Below, piece after piece: positions 44,866-62,187 of a DNA stretch of 64,000 nt. The stretch is from assembly GCF_004801395.1 (NCBI RefSeq), contig NZ_SSOA01000003.1:310001-374000 (forward strand), read 5' to 3'. The position numbers were made by a program, and so were the translations under genes. Every line of letters starts with the position of its first letter. Position 1 is the first letter of the stretch. Source of the DNA: Gillisella terrae. Its GTDB lineage: Bacteria > Pseudomonadota > Alphaproteobacteria > Rhizobiales > Rhizobiaceae. The notes beneath the pieces are model-generated. The model worked only from the letters and a program-made list of their open reading frames with translations, was not told the origin of the DNA and made no database searches.

Positions 44866-47011
44866 TCTTTTGCTCGAACTTCGCTCCGAGGAAATTCCCG
44901 CGCGTATGCAGCGTAAAGCAGCGGGTGATTTGAAAAAGCTCGTCACCGATGCGCTGGTGGATGCAGGATTGACCTATGAAGGGGCGCGGGAATATTGGAC
45001 GCCGCGCCGCCTCACGCTGGATATTCGCGGCCTCACCGCCCGCTCTGCCGATGTGAAGGAAGAGAAAAAGGGACCGAGCGTGTCTGCGCCGGAAAAGGCC
45101 ATTGAAGGCTTTTTGCGCGGCGCTGGGCTGGATTCGATTGATCAGGCCGTGGTCAAGACCGATCCGAAAAAGGGTGATTTTTATGTCGCCTATATCGATA
45201 AGCCGGGCCGCAGCGCAGAAGAGATCATCACCGATGTGATGCCGGGTATTATCCGCAGCTTCCCGTGGCCAAAATCCATGCGCTCTGGCGCGGCCTCTAT
45301 GCCAAAAGGTTCGCGTTTTGGCGGCATTGAGGGCAAGGGGTCGGAAAGCCTGCGCTGGGTGCGCCCGCTGCAATCCATCGTCTGCACCTTTGGCTCCGAG
45401 CATGATGAAGTGGCGGTGATTCCGTTTGAGATCGACGGCATTGTGGCCTCCAACATCACCTACGGCCACCGTTTCCACGCGCCAGAGGCGATTACCGTCA
45501 AGCGCTTTGATGATTACGCAGCAAGCCTTGCCAAGGCCAAGGTGGTTCTGGATGCCGAGCGCCGCAAGGATATGATCCTGCACGATGCCCGTGACATTGC
45601 TTTCGCTAACGGCTTGGAACTGGTGGAAGACGAGGGCCTGCTGGAAGAAGTCTCCGGTCTGGTCGAATATCCGCAAGTGCTGCTCGGCACGTTTGAGGCT
45701 GATTATCTGTCGATTCCAGCCGAAATCATCCGCCTGACTATCAAGACCAACCAGAAGTGTTTTGTCTGCCGCCCGACTGGCGAGGCGGAAAAACTCTCCA
45801 ACCATTTCATCCTGATTTCCAACATCGCCGCCCATGATGGCGGTGCGGAAATCATGCATGGCAATGGCAAGGTCGTGCGCGCCCGCCTGTCCGATGCCCT
45901 GCATTTCTGGAAGCGCGACCAGGGCAATCTGCCCGATCTGGAAACGCTGGAAGCCTCGGCTGCCAAATTCAACCTCGATCTGGCAAAGCCGCTGGATCAG
46001 CGCATGGCCAAGCTGGACGCACTGAACGTGACCTTCCACGCCAAGCTCGGCAGCCAAGGCCAGCGCGTCGCCCGCATTCGCGCTCTCGCCAAGGTTTTGG
46101 CTCCGATTGTGGGTGCCGATGAGGCTCTGGTGGATCGCGCCGTGGTGCTGGCCAAAGCCGATTTGCGCACCGAAGCGGTTGGCGAGTTCCCCGAACTGCA
46201 AGGCCTGATGGGCCGGAAATATGCGACATTGCAGGGTGAGAATGAGAGCATCGCCGCCGCGATTGAGGATCATTACAAGCCGCAAGGCCCATCCGATCGC
46301 CTGCCATCGGATAAGGTGGCGATTACCGTAGCTCTTGCCGATAAGCTGGATACGCTGATTGGTTTCTGGGCGATTGATGAAAAGCCGACGGGTTCGAAAG
46401 ATCCGTTTGCTCTGCGTCGTGCGGCTTTGGGTGTTGTGCGTATTTTGCTGGAAAAAGATGTTCGCTTGCCGCTTTTGACTGTGGCAAAGGATGCTGACCT
46501 CCTCTCCTTCTTCCACGACCGCCTGAAAGTCTACCTGCGCGACCAAGGTGCCCGCCACGACATCATTGATGCCGTGCTGACACCTGAGGCCGATGATCTG
46601 CTGATGGTCGCCCGCCGCGCCGAAGCTTTGACCGCCTTCATCACCTCGGAAGATGGCAAGAACCTCCTGGCAGGCACCAAGCGCGCCACCCAGCTTCTGG
46701 CCGCTGAGGAAAAGAAGGGCACGGTTGTGGCCGATGGCGTATCGGACGCGCTGTTGAAGCTGGATGCGGAAAAGGCGCTGTTTGCCGCTGTCACTGAGGC
46801 CACCAAGGCGGCAAGTGAGGCGGTGGCCAAGGAAGATTTCCGCTCTGCCATGCAGGCACTGTCCACTCTGCGCGCACCGGTGGATAAGTTCTTTGAAGAT
46901 GTGCTGGTAAATGATGAGGATAACGCCATCCGCGCCAATCGTCTGGCCTTGTTGAAGGCCATTCGTGAAGCCACCGCGACGGTTGCGGATTTCTCCAAGA
47001 TTGGGGGCTAA
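44858..47011 (+). CDS. glyS: Glycyl-tRNA synthetase beta subunit
   Basis: The beta subunit of GlyRS, 717 residues, which binds tRNA and hydrolyses mischarged products. It begins [18 protein letters not shown] and contains [34 protein letters not shown] and the HD-like [20 protein letters not shown], with a C-terminal anticodon-binding helical domain. The ATG at 44858 has GAGGAG 8 nt upstream; the longer frame from 44753 reads through the relic and is not used. Its partner GlyQ is 2.75 kb upstream. Confidence 0.96.
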   Translation: MPDLLLELRSEEIPARMQRKAAGDLKKLVTDALVDAGLTYEGAREYWTPRRLTLDIRGLTARSADVKEEKKGPSVSAPEKAIEGFLRGAGLDSIDQAVVKTDPKKGDFYVAYIDKPGRSAEEIITDVMPGIIRSFPWPKSMRSGAASMPKGSRFGGIEGKGSESLRWVRPLQSIVCTFGSEHDEVAVIPFEIDGIVASNITYGHRFHAPEAITVKRFDDYAASLAKAKVVLDAERRKDMILHDARDIAFANGLELVEDEGLLEEVSGLVEYPQVLLGTFEADYLSIPAEIIRLTIKTNQKCFVCRPTGEAEKLSNHFILISNIAAHDGGAEIMHGNGKVVRARLSDALHFWKRDQGNLPDLETLEASAAKFNLDLAKPLDQRMAKLDALNVTFHAKLGSQGQRVARIRALAKVLAPIVGADEALVDRAVVLAKADLRTEAVGEFPELQGLMGRKYATLQGENESIAAAIEDHYKPQGPSDRLPSDKVAITVALADKLDTLIGFWAIDEKPTGSKDPFALRRAALGVVRILLEKDVRLPLLTVAKDADLLSFFHDRLKVYLRDQGARHDIIDAVLTPEADDLLMVARRAEALTAFITSEDGKNLLAGTKRATQLLAAEEKKGTVVADGVSDALLKLDAEKALFAAVTEATKAASEAVAKEDFRSAMQALSTLRAPVDKFFEDVLVNDEDNAIRANRLALLKAIREATATVADFSKIGG

Positions 47012-47026
47012 ACGCGGCGTCAACAA

Positions 47027-47177
47027 ACCCCTCCCCAACCCTCCCCACAAGGGGGAGGGAGCAGGTCGAGCGCGTTGATCGCTTGGCGTTATCCCATTGG
47101 TTTCTATAGGAAAATATCGGCTAAGGTGGATTGCAACAGACTCCCTCCCCCTTGTGGGGAGGGCTGGGGAGGGGGCT
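47027..47177. repeat. Inverted-repeat element with CCCTCCCC/GGGGAGGG ends
   Basis: About 150 bp. Arms CCCTCCCCACAAGGGGGAGG and the matching CCTCCCCCTTGTGGGGAGGG face each other across about 85 bp. It starts 15 bp after glyS. The arms share the CAAGG-GGAGGGAG core with the MITE-like elements at 5985 and 39181, but the rest is unrelated. Confidence 0.7.
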
Positions 47178-47221
47178 TTAAAAGCCCTCAACCGTGACGC
47201 TATTAAAAGAAGGCGGGAACA

Positions 47222-47755
47222 ATGGATAAAATCCTGATCAGCGCCTGCCTTATGGGCCGCCCGGTGCGTTATGATGGCAAGGGCAAGCTGCTCAACCACC
47301 CCACAATTGAGCGATGGCGCGCCGAGGGGCGTTTGGTAGAGTTTTGCCCCGAACAGGCTGGCGGCATGCCCACGCCGCGTCCCCCTGCCGAAATTGAACA
47401 GGGTGCAAGCGGCGACGATGTTTTGCAAGGCCGCGCCCGTGTGTTGGAAATCACCGGCGGCGATGTCACCGCAGCATTTGTGGCTGGCGGGCAAAAAGCG
47501 GTAGAAATTGCGCTGCAAAACCAATGTCGCTATGCGCTGCTGATTGATGGCAGCCCATCTTGTGGCTCCGGCTTTATCTATGATGGCTCATTTTCTGGCA
47601 CCCGCCATCCCGGCTTTGGTGTCACTGCGGCCTTGTTGAAGCGGGCTGGGGTAGCTGTCTTCTCGGATCACGAGATTGATGTGCTGGACGCAGAAACAGT
47701 AAGTCGCCCTGAAAGGCAAAAGCCACCGAATTGCTCCGGCGGCTTTACTGCATAA
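47222..47755 (+). CDS. DUF523 family protein with a repeat-derived C-terminus
   Basis: A 177-residue protein. The DUF523 core runs from MDKILISACLMGRPVRYDGK through LLIDGSPSCGSGFIYDG to about residue 160; conserved cysteines suggest a bound metal or cluster, but the function is unknown. The last roughly 16 residues (SRPERQKPPNCSGGFTA) come from the MCP-type terminator hairpin at 47719-47746, and the TAA stop lies in the palindromic repeat. The natural tail was therefore probably replaced. It is convergent with the chemoreceptor array. Confidence 0.88.
   Translation: MDKILISACLMGRPVRYDGKGKLLNHPTIERWRAEGRLVEFCPEQAGGMPTPRPPAEIEQGASGDDVLQGRARVLEITGGDVTAAFVAGGQKAVEIALQNQCRYALLIDGSPSCGSGFIYDGSFSGTRHPGFGVTAALLKRAGVAVFSDHEIDVLDAETVSRPERQKPPNCSGGFTA
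47719..47746 (-). terminator. MCP-array terminator, copy 1, inside the DUF523 coding end
   Basis: AAAGCCaCCG / CGGcGGCTTT around AATTGCTC; read on the minus strand it is followed by TTTTGCCTTTC. It is homologous to the terminators at 52093 and 54300, and serves MCP1 from within the DUF523 gene. Confidence 0.75.
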
Positions 47756-47873
47756 TTCCTTAAATCGGAACCGATTTAAGGAGAAAATTATGCAGCCGAT
47801 TAAAAGTGTTACAGCGCCGTACGCCATGTATGGCGCACAGCGCTGTACGCCATGTATGGCGCACGGCGCTGTA
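47748..47873. repeat. RIME-like palindromic element with internal duplication, inserted between MCP1 and its terminator
   Basis: Full copy: first palindrome CTGCATAATTCC.../...GGAGAAAATTATGCAG, then the TTACAGCG...CGCTGTA unit. The second palindrome contains a 26-bp tandem duplication (TACGCCATGTATGGCGCAC plus CAG/CGG variants and CGCTG, twice). Comparison with the MCP4 flank fixes its ends at about 47747/47748 and 47873. Confidence 0.85.
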
Positions 47874-47895
47874 GGTTTTAAATGAAGTTGTGCGT

Positions 47896-54094
<6,199 letters not shown>

Positions 54095-54187
54095 TCAACA
54101 ATAGTGGGCGGAAAATGCGTTCACTATTCCAGTAAACGAGAGCTTGCACTTCAGATTTTTCTGCGCCTGCGTGGGCAGGGTGCCTTG

Positions 54188-54224
54188 TTATGCAGTAAAT
54201 TTAAAGTGCTACAGCGTCTTTTGT
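54188..54224. repeat. Truncated relic of the palindromic repeat
   Basis: TTATGCAGTAAATTTAAAGT then GCTACAGCGTC matches the centre of the copy at 60745 (ATGCAGCAGATTTAAAGTGT). The outer arms have been lost. Confidence 0.55.
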
Positions 54225-54248
54225 TCATCATATATTGTGAGAGGAGAA

Positions 54249-54285
54249 TTATACCAAGAGTCATTCAAAATGACTCTTGGTATAA
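54249..54285. repeat. Perfect 17-bp inverted repeat
   Basis: TTATACCAAGAGTCATT - CAA - AATGACTCTTGGTATAA. It is not part of the other repeat families here; it could be a repeat or element end, or a strong transcript-end hairpin. Confidence 0.7.
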
Positions 54286-54299
54286 GCCCGGAAACGACA

Positions 54300-54327
54300 A
54301 AAGCCGCCAGATTGCTCCAGCGGCTTT
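54300..54327 (-). terminator. MCP-array terminator, copy 3 (MCP4)
   Basis: AAAGCCGC / GCGGCTTT around CAGATTGCTCCA; on the minus strand TTTTGTCGTTTCC follows. It is separated from the MCP4 stop by the same 20-odd bases found after MCP1. Confidence 0.85.
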
Positions 54328-54350
54328 GGGTTTTAAATGAAGTTGTGCGT

Positions 54351-56234
<1,884 letters not shown>

Positions 56235-56349
56235 TTAGTAGTATGTTCTAAAAAAATCATGAATATGAAATTGTAAAACTCCCCTTATTATCCAAGGGTT
56301 GTGGGCGGTTTTGTGCCGTTTTGGCATGGAATCCTGGTGGTTGACGGGA

Positions 56350-56772
56350 TTATTTCAGTCGCAAAGGTATGGTGTCATCGGCAAATGTTTTGGAGTGAAC
56401 GGCACCGGTTTCTGTGGATTTATCGATGCCATCACTGGGCATGCCAGCCAGCCGGCTGCCGTTGTCCAGCCAGCCAGCTTGTTTGTTGACAAACACAACC
56501 GGCGAGCCGCCAAGCCAGGCTTCAGTGCGCACCAGTTCTTTTTGACCATCGACCGTGCGGATCTTGATTGTTTGCGTGCCCGGCTTCAGCTTTGGGCCAG
56601 AGCTATCTTTTGTTGCTGGCAGCGGCGGGCACGTGGCGCAGCTCACATCTAAAACACTTGGCGTTGGGCCTGTGCCGATTGAGACAGACTGAATGGACGA
56701 GGCCTGGGCCTGCACAGAAAAGCCAAGGCTGGAGCCGACCGTAACGAGAGCAGCGATAATCACAAGACGCAT
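56350..56772 (-). CDS. Small secreted protein, HPE1-like
   Basis: 140 residues with a signal peptide (MRLVIIAALVTVGSSLGFSV, cleavage probably after VQA or QAQA near residue 23). The mature part has a CATCPPLP cysteine pair, then PGTQTIKIRTVDGQKELVRT and EAWLGGSPVVFVNK. The pattern CxxCP...RTEAWLGGSPV recalls rhizobial proteins annotated as plant virulence effector HPE1-like; that name reflects similarity, not a shown function. It is monocistronic between the receptors and purD. Confidence 0.65.
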   Translation of the reverse strand: MRLVIIAALVTVGSSLGFSVQAQASSIQSVSIGTGPTPSVLDVSCATCPPLPATKDSSGPKLKPGTQTIKIRTVDGQKELVRTEAWLGGSPVVFVNKQAGWLDNGSRLAGMPSDGIDKSTETGAVHSKTFADDTIPLRLK

Positions 56773-56864
56773 GACACAATCCTTCTGTTGGCAAAAGGTT
56801 AGCGCGATTTTATTATGAACTGGTCAGCAGCTTCGATCAAATTTTATGCTTTAGCCATTTTGGG

Positions 56865-58145
56865 TCAGTTTTGCGGCGATTTTTCCCGCGCAATTGCCCG
56901 CCAGCCAATATCACGGCGGCAAAAGCCGTTGTCCCATGCCACGCGATCCGTGAGGGCATAGGCCTTGGCTTGCGCCTCGGCTACCGTCGGTGCACAGGCC
57001 GTGGCGTTCAAGACCCGTCCGCCGGTGGCCACAAGTGCGCCGTCTTTCAGCGCCGTTCCAGCGTGGAAAACCTTGGCGTCGCTGCTGGCCTGCGGAATGC
57101 CGGTGATCGGTGTGTTCTTGGTGTATGATGCCGGATAGCCCTTGGACGCCAGCACCACGGTGAGGGCCGGGTCCTCACTCCAGTCCGCCGAGACCTGATC
57201 GAGTGTGCCGGTGGCACAGGCATGCAGCAGCGGCAGAAGATCACTTTTAAGGCGCATCATCAGCACCTGACATTCCGGGTCGCCAAAGCGCACATTATAT
57301 TCAATCAGCTCGGGGCCTTTGGCGGTAATCATCAGCCCTGCGAAAAACACGCCGGAAAAGGGCATGCCCATCTCGGCCATGCCGCGCATGGTGGGCTCAA
57401 TAATCTCCTTGAGGGTGCGTTCCACCATCTCAGGCGTCATCACTGGCGCTGGAGAGTAAGCGCCCATGCCGCCGGTGTTGGGGCCGGTGTCGCCTTCACC
57501 CACGCGCTTGTGGTCCTGGGCGGTGGCCAGCGGCAAAAGCGTTTTGCCGTCGCACAGGCAGAAAAAGCTGGCTTCCTCGCCATCCAGATAGGCTTCGACC
57601 ACCACTTCAGCCCCAGCTGCACCAAAGGCACCTTCAAAGCAATCATCAATGGCAGAAAGCGCTTCATCCAGCGTCATGGCAACGGTGACGCCCTTGCCAG
57701 CCGCCAGACCATCGGCCTTGATCACAATAGGTGCACCTTGCTCACGCACATAGGCCTTGGCCTTGGGGGCGTTGTTGAAGCGCTGGTAAGCGCCGGTGGG
57801 AATGTTAAAGCGGGCGCAGACATCCTTGGTAAAGCCCTTGGAGCCTTCCAACTGGGCGGCCACTTGTGATGGGCCAAACACCAGAATATCAGCGGCGCGC
57901 AAGGCGTCTGAAAGGCCAGCGACCAGCGGTGCTTCGGGGCCGACGACCACAAATTCGATGGCTTTGTCTTTGCAAAAGGCAATCACGGCCGCATGATCAT
58001 CGACATTGAGGTCGACCAGCTGAGCGTGATCGGCGATGCCGGGGTTGCCGGGGGCGGCGTATAATGTGTTGAGCAGGGGGGATTGGGCAATTTTCCAGGC
58101 CAAAGCGTGCTCGCGACCACCAGAACCAATCAGCAAAACATTCAT
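56865..58145 (-). CDS. purD: Phosphoribosylamine-glycine ligase
   Basis: GAR synthetase, second step of purine synthesis, 426 residues. ATP-grasp features are visible: [20 protein letters not shown] at the start, the [10 protein letters not shown] loop, [39 protein letters not shown] and a [20 protein letters not shown] signature. [16 protein letters not shown] binds substrate. The ATG at 58145 has GGAGAGC upstream; the frame opens 21 bp earlier. It is divergent from tex. Confidence 0.97.
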   Translation of the reverse strand: MNVLLIGSGGREHALAWKIAQSPLLNTLYAAPGNPGIADHAQLVDLNVDDHAAVIAFCKDKAIEFVVVGPEAPLVAGLSDALRAADILVFGPSQVAAQLEGSKGFTKDVCARFNIPTGAYQRFNNAPKAKAYVREQGAPIVIKADGLAAGKGVTVAMTLDEALSAIDDCFEGAFGAAGAEVVVEAYLDGEEASFFCLCDGKTLLPLATAQDHKRVGEGDTGPNTGGMGAYSPAPVMTPEMVERTLKEIIEPTMRGMAEMGMPFSGVFFAGLMITAKGPELIEYNVRFGDPECQVLMMRLKSDLLPLLHACATGTLDQVSADWSEDPALTVVLASKGYPASYTKNTPITGIPQASSDAKVFHAGTALKDGALVATGGRVLNATACAPTVAEAQAKAYALTDRVAWDNGFCRRDIGWRAIAREKSPQN

Positions 58146-58326
58146 TGTGTGCTCTCCGTCAACCATGCTGCGCGGTTAAGGGGCTGGAGCCAAAAGGTCA
58201 AGGAAAAACCCGGATTGCATTGTTTGTTGTGAAAGGACTGGGCTTTCTTGTGGAGTGTAAGCGCATTTCATTGCCTTCGCGCTCGCGCACGCTATGGTCT
58301 GCGCCACAATTGAATATGAGGTTCTT

Positions 58327-60639
58327 ATGGCTGACGACATCAAATCCATTGCAACGATCATTGCGGGCGAAATCAATGCCCGCCCCGATCAGGTGATCTC
58401 GGCTGTGGATTTGCTCGATGGCGGGGCCACCGTTCCCTTCATCGCCCGCTACCGTAAAGAAGTCACCGGCGGGCTGGATGATACGCAATTGCGCAATCTC
58501 TCTGAGCGCCTGACCTATTTGCGCGAACTCGGTGCGCGCCGCAAAGCGATTTTCGATAGCATTTCATCACAAAACAAGATGACCGATGAGCTGGCCATCA
58601 AGATTGCCCGCACCACCACCAAGGCCGAGCTGGAAGACCTCTATCTGCCCTATAAGCCCAAGCGCCGCACCCGCGCCGAGATTGCTCGTGAAAAAGGGCT
58701 GGAGCCGCTGGCCAATGCCATTTGGGAGGATCGCAGCAGTGACCCAGCAAAACTGGCCGAAGCCTATGTGAAAGGCGAGGTGGCCGATGTGAAAGCGGCG
58801 CTGGAAGGTGCCCGCGACATTGTTGCCGAAAGCATGACCGAAAATGCTGACCTTTTGAAAAGCTTGCGCAATTATCTCAAGGACAAAGCCATTCTCTATT
58901 CGAAAGTGGTGGATGGCAAACAGGCCGCTGGTGAGAAATTTGCTGACTATTTCGACCATTTCGAGCGCTGGGCCACGGTGCCGGGCCATCGCGCGCTTGC
59001 CATGCTGCGCGGCTGGAATGAAGAGATTTTGTCGCTCACCATCGAGGCCGACCGCGACGATACAAATGCTGTCAAACCTGCCCATCGCATGGTGGCTTCT
59101 GCCTATCAGATTGGCCAAAAAGGCCCAGCCGATCAATGGCTGATGGAGGTGGCTGGCTGGACGTGGCGGGTGAAACTGTCCATGTCATTGTCGCTTGATT
59201 TGATGCGGGAGTTGCGCGAGCGGGCCGAGGAAGAGGCCATTCATGTTTTTGCCCGCAATCTCAAGGATTTGCTCTTGGCAGCCCCTGCTGGTTCGCGCCC
59301 CACCATGGGGCTGGATCCGGGCATTCGCACCGGCGTGAAAGTGGCCGTTGTCGATGGCACGGGCAAGGTGCTGGACACCACAACCGTCTATCCATTCCCG
59401 CCGAAAAACGACATTCGCGGCACACAGGCCGAGCTTGCCAGCCTGATCCGCAAACATGGGGTTGAGCTGATTTCCATCGGCAATGGCACCGGCAGCCGCG
59501 AGACGGAAAAGCTGGTGGCCGATATGCTGGCGCAAATGCCATCGACGGGCAAAAAGCCAACCAAAGTTATTGTGTCGGAAGCGGGCGCGTCGGTCTATTC
59601 GGCGTCGGAGCTGGCTGCCAAGGAATTTCCCAATCTCGATGTGTCCTTGCGTGGTGCGGTCTCGATTGCCCGGCGTCTGCAAGACCCGCTGGCGGAACTG
59701 GTGAAGATCGATCCGAAGTCCATCGGCGTTGGCCAATATCAGCATGATGTGGATCAGGGCCGTTTGGGCCGCTCGCTCGATGCCGTGGTTGAAGATGCGG
59801 TGAATGCGGTCGGCGTTGATCTCAACACTGCATCGGCTCCGCTTTTGGCCCGTGTATCAGGCCTGGGTGGTTCGATTGCTGAGGCCATTGTCGCCCATCG
59901 CGATGAAACCGGCCCCTTTGCCAGCCGCAAAGAGCTTTTGAAAGTGCCGCGTCTGGGCGCGCGCACCTTTGAGCAATGCGCGGGCTTTTTGCGCATTCCA
60001 GATGGTAAAGAGCCGCTGGATGCCTCATCAGTCCACCCGGAAGCCTACGGGGTTGCCAAGAAGATTGTTGCCGCCTGCGGGCGTGATTTGCGCACGCTGA
60101 TGGGTGATAGCGCAACGCTCAAGGGGCTGGACCCGCGCCAGTTTGTCGATGAGCAGTTTGGTCTGCCGACGGTGAAAGACATTCTGGCCGAACTGGAAAA
60201 GCCCGGTCGTGACCCACGCCCCAGCTTCAAGACCGCAACCTTTGCCGAAGGCGTCGATGAAATCACTGACCTCAAGGTTGGCATGATGCTGGAAGGCACC
60301 GTCACCAATGTGGCCGCCTTTGGGGCCTTCGTCGATATTGGTGTGCATCAGGATGGTCTGGTGCATGTGTCGCAACTGGCCGACAAATTCGTCAAAGACC
60401 CTCATGAGGTGGTCAAAGCCGGTGATGTGGTGAAAGTGCGGGTGGTGGAAGTGGATGTGAAGCGCAAGCGCATTGCGCTCACCATGCGCAAGGACGGTGG
60501 CGAAGCGCCGCCGCCATCGGCCCGCGACAATCGCGGCCCCAATGTTATGCGCAATGCCAATTCGAAACCTGCGCGGGATGAAAAGCCGACAATGGGTGGT
60601 TTGGGGGCGGCTTTGGCGGAGGCCATGCGCAAGAAATGA
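58327..60639 (+). CDS. tex: Tex-family RNA-binding transcription accessory protein
   Basis: A 770-residue Tex/YhgF protein. The N-terminal Tex domain (to about 190, with [20 protein letters not shown]), a YqgF-like RNase H fold (about 320-450, [20 protein letters not shown]), a helix-hairpin-helix pair ([13 protein letters not shown] and [20 protein letters not shown]) and a C-terminal S1 domain (about 645-720, [20 protein letters not shown]) are in the usual order. Tex binds nucleic acid and aids transcription under stress. The ATG at 58327 follows GAGG. It is a single-gene unit. Confidence 0.95.
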   Translation: MADDIKSIATIIAGEINARPDQVISAVDLLDGGATVPFIARYRKEVTGGLDDTQLRNLSERLTYLRELGARRKAIFDSISSQNKMTDELAIKIARTTTKAELEDLYLPYKPKRRTRAEIAREKGLEPLANAIWEDRSSDPAKLAEAYVKGEVADVKAALEGARDIVAESMTENADLLKSLRNYLKDKAILYSKVVDGKQAAGEKFADYFDHFERWATVPGHRALAMLRGWNEEILSLTIEADRDDTNAVKPAHRMVASAYQIGQKGPADQWLMEVAGWTWRVKLSMSLSLDLMRELRERAEEEAIHVFARNLKDLLLAAPAGSRPTMGLDPGIRTGVKVAVVDGTGKVLDTTTVYPFPPKNDIRGTQAELASLIRKHGVELISIGNGTGSRETEKLVADMLAQMPSTGKKPTKVIVSEAGASVYSASELAAKEFPNLDVSLRGAVSIARRLQDPLAELVKIDPKSIGVGQYQHDVDQGRLGRSLDAVVEDAVNAVGVDLNTASAPLLARVSGLGGSIAEAIVAHRDETGPFASRKELLKVPRLGARTFEQCAGFLRIPDGKEPLDASSVHPEAYGVAKKIVAACGRDLRTLMGDSATLKGLDPRQFVDEQFGLPTVKDILAELEKPGRDPRPSFKTATFAEGVDEITDLKVGMMLEGTVTNVAAFGAFVDIGVHQDGLVHVSQLADKFVKDPHEVVKAGDVVKVRVVEVDVKRKRIALTMRKDGGEAPPPSARDNRGPNVMRNANSKPARDEKPTMGGLGAALAEAMRKK

Positions 60640-60744
60640 TCGTCTGCATGGCGAGGATGCCATGCAGCCAGTGCGGGTGTTCACTCAATTTTATGTGACT
60701 ATGACGTGCTTGCCATCCATCCCAGAGAGAATAGGTTTGCATTG

Positions 60745-60848
60745 CTGCATAATTCCTTAAATCCGAGTGGATTTAAGGAGAAAATTATGCAGCAGATTTA
60801 AAGTGTTACAGCGTCCTTTGTGCGCCATGTATGACGCACGGCGCTGTA
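60745..60848. repeat. Palindromic mosaic repeat (RIME-like), full copy
   Basis: 104 bp: CTGCATAATTCCTTAAATCC/...GGATTTAAGGAGAAAATTAT palindrome, then GTTACAGCG...GCGCTGTA around GTGCGCCATGTATGACGCAC. It lies between tex and cfa, about 20 bp before the cfa start region. Confidence 0.85.
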
Positions 60849-60882
60849 TTGCAGTGCAAATCTTCATCGCATGGGGGTGCCA

Positions 60883-62139
60883 ATGGTATCGTCTCTTCGG
60901 GGAATGTTGCGTAAAATCATTCGCAAAGGGTCTTTGACCGTGACCGGCGCGGATGGGCAGGTTGAGCAATTCGGCGATGGCTCCGGCCCTCCGCTGTCTG
61001 CGCGTTTTCTGGATGCAGACGCTGAGGTGGAAATTTTCCGGGATGCCCAGTTGAAGCTGGGTGAGGTCTATATGCAAGGCCGACTGGTTTTCGATGTCGG
61101 CAATATCTATGATTTTCTGGCGCTGGTGCGCTCCAACACATTGGTATCAGACCTGACATTTCCCATGTTGTGGCGCGGGCTGTTGCGCATTTTGCAAGCC
61201 AAGCTCAAGGGCTTTGTGCCGATCAATCATAACAAGCGCAATGTGTCCCACCATTATGATCTCAGCGCCAAGCTGTTTGATCTGTTTCTGGATCAGGACT
61301 GGCAATATTCCTGCGCTTACTTCAATCCGCCTGGCATTTCGCTGGATGAGGCGCAACTGGCCAAAAAGCGCCATATCACTGCCAAGCTCATGCCAGAAGA
61401 GGGCCAAAGGGTGCTGGAAATTGGCTCTGGCTGGGGTGGCATGGCCATGTATCTGGCTGAAACCTGTGGTGTCGATGTTAGCGGTATCACGCTGAGTGAA
61501 GAGCAATTGAAAGTCTCGCGTGATCGGGCAAAAAAGCGCGGAATCTCGGAAAAAGTGCGCTTTGAGCTGCAAGATTATCGCACCATGAAGGCCAAACCGT
61601 TTGACCGGATTGTGTCGGTGGGCATGTTCGAGCATGTTGGCCCCAGCAATTATCGGCGTTTTTTCAAAAAGGTCTCAAAGCTGTTGAGCGATGACGGTGT
61701 GATGGTGCTTCATTCCATTGGTCAGCCCTATCCGCCGCTCTACAACAACCCGTTTATTGAAAAATACATCTTTCCGGGAGGCTATATTCCATCATTGGCC
61801 GAAGTGCTGCCGGCCATTGAAAAAAGCGGCTTGCTGGTGGCGGATTGTGAAATTTTGCCGATGCATTATGCCCACACGCTTCGCCATTGGCGCGAGAGGT
61901 TCATGGCCCGCAAGGAAGAAGCCATTGCGCTTTACGATGAAAATTTCGTGCGGATGTGGGAGTTTTATCTGGCAGGCTCGGAGATGGCCTTCACCCACGA
62001 GGATTTCTTTATCTTCCAGCTGCAAATCACCAAAAAGCGCATGACGGTTCCCAACAACCGCGATTATATCGCGCCAAGAGAAGAGGCGTTAAAGCTGCGG
62101 GAAGCCCAGAGAGCGCCGCTGGAAAAGGTGATTTTCTAA
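60883..62139 (+). CDS. cfa: Cyclopropane-fatty-acyl-phospholipid synthase
   Basis: SAM-dependent enzyme adding a methylene across phospholipid acyl double bonds, 418 residues. An N-terminal lipid-binding domain (LRKIIRKGSLTVTGADGQ, QLKLGEVYMQGRLVF) precedes the methyltransferase fold: ISLDEAQLAKKRHITAKL, motif I VLEIGSGWGGMAMYLAE, and the family Cys and bicarbonate region around YFNPPGISL, VGMFEHVG and HYAHTLRHWRERF. The ATG at 60883 follows GGGGTG; 60871 is an alternative. ubiA starts 48 bp downstream on the same strand. Confidence 0.93.
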   Translation: MVSSLRGMLRKIIRKGSLTVTGADGQVEQFGDGSGPPLSARFLDADAEVEIFRDAQLKLGEVYMQGRLVFDVGNIYDFLALVRSNTLVSDLTFPMLWRGLLRILQAKLKGFVPINHNKRNVSHHYDLSAKLFDLFLDQDWQYSCAYFNPPGISLDEAQLAKKRHITAKLMPEEGQRVLEIGSGWGGMAMYLAETCGVDVSGITLSEEQLKVSRDRAKKRGISEKVRFELQDYRTMKAKPFDRIVSVGMFEHVGPSNYRRFFKKVSKLLSDDGVMVLHSIGQPYPPLYNNPFIEKYIFPGGYIPSLAEVLPAIEKSGLLVADCEILPMHYAHTLRHWRERFMARKEEAIALYDENFVRMWEFYLAGSEMAFTHEDFFIFQLQITKKRMTVPNNRDYIAPREEALKLREAQRAPLEKVIF

Positions 62140-62187
62140 ACGAGGATGGCAGTTTTCTTCACCCGTGATTTGGTTTATCACGGGTGC

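Noticed and set aside
44852..47524. 890-codon open frame antisense to glyS
   Set aside because: It mirrors glyS, runs through the repeat at 47027, and encodes low-complexity His/Gln/Arg-rich sequence with no recognisable domain. It is a codon-bias shadow.
54188..54290. Insertion sequence between MCP3 and MCP4
   Set aside because: Inverted repeats are present but there is no transposase frame or target duplication.
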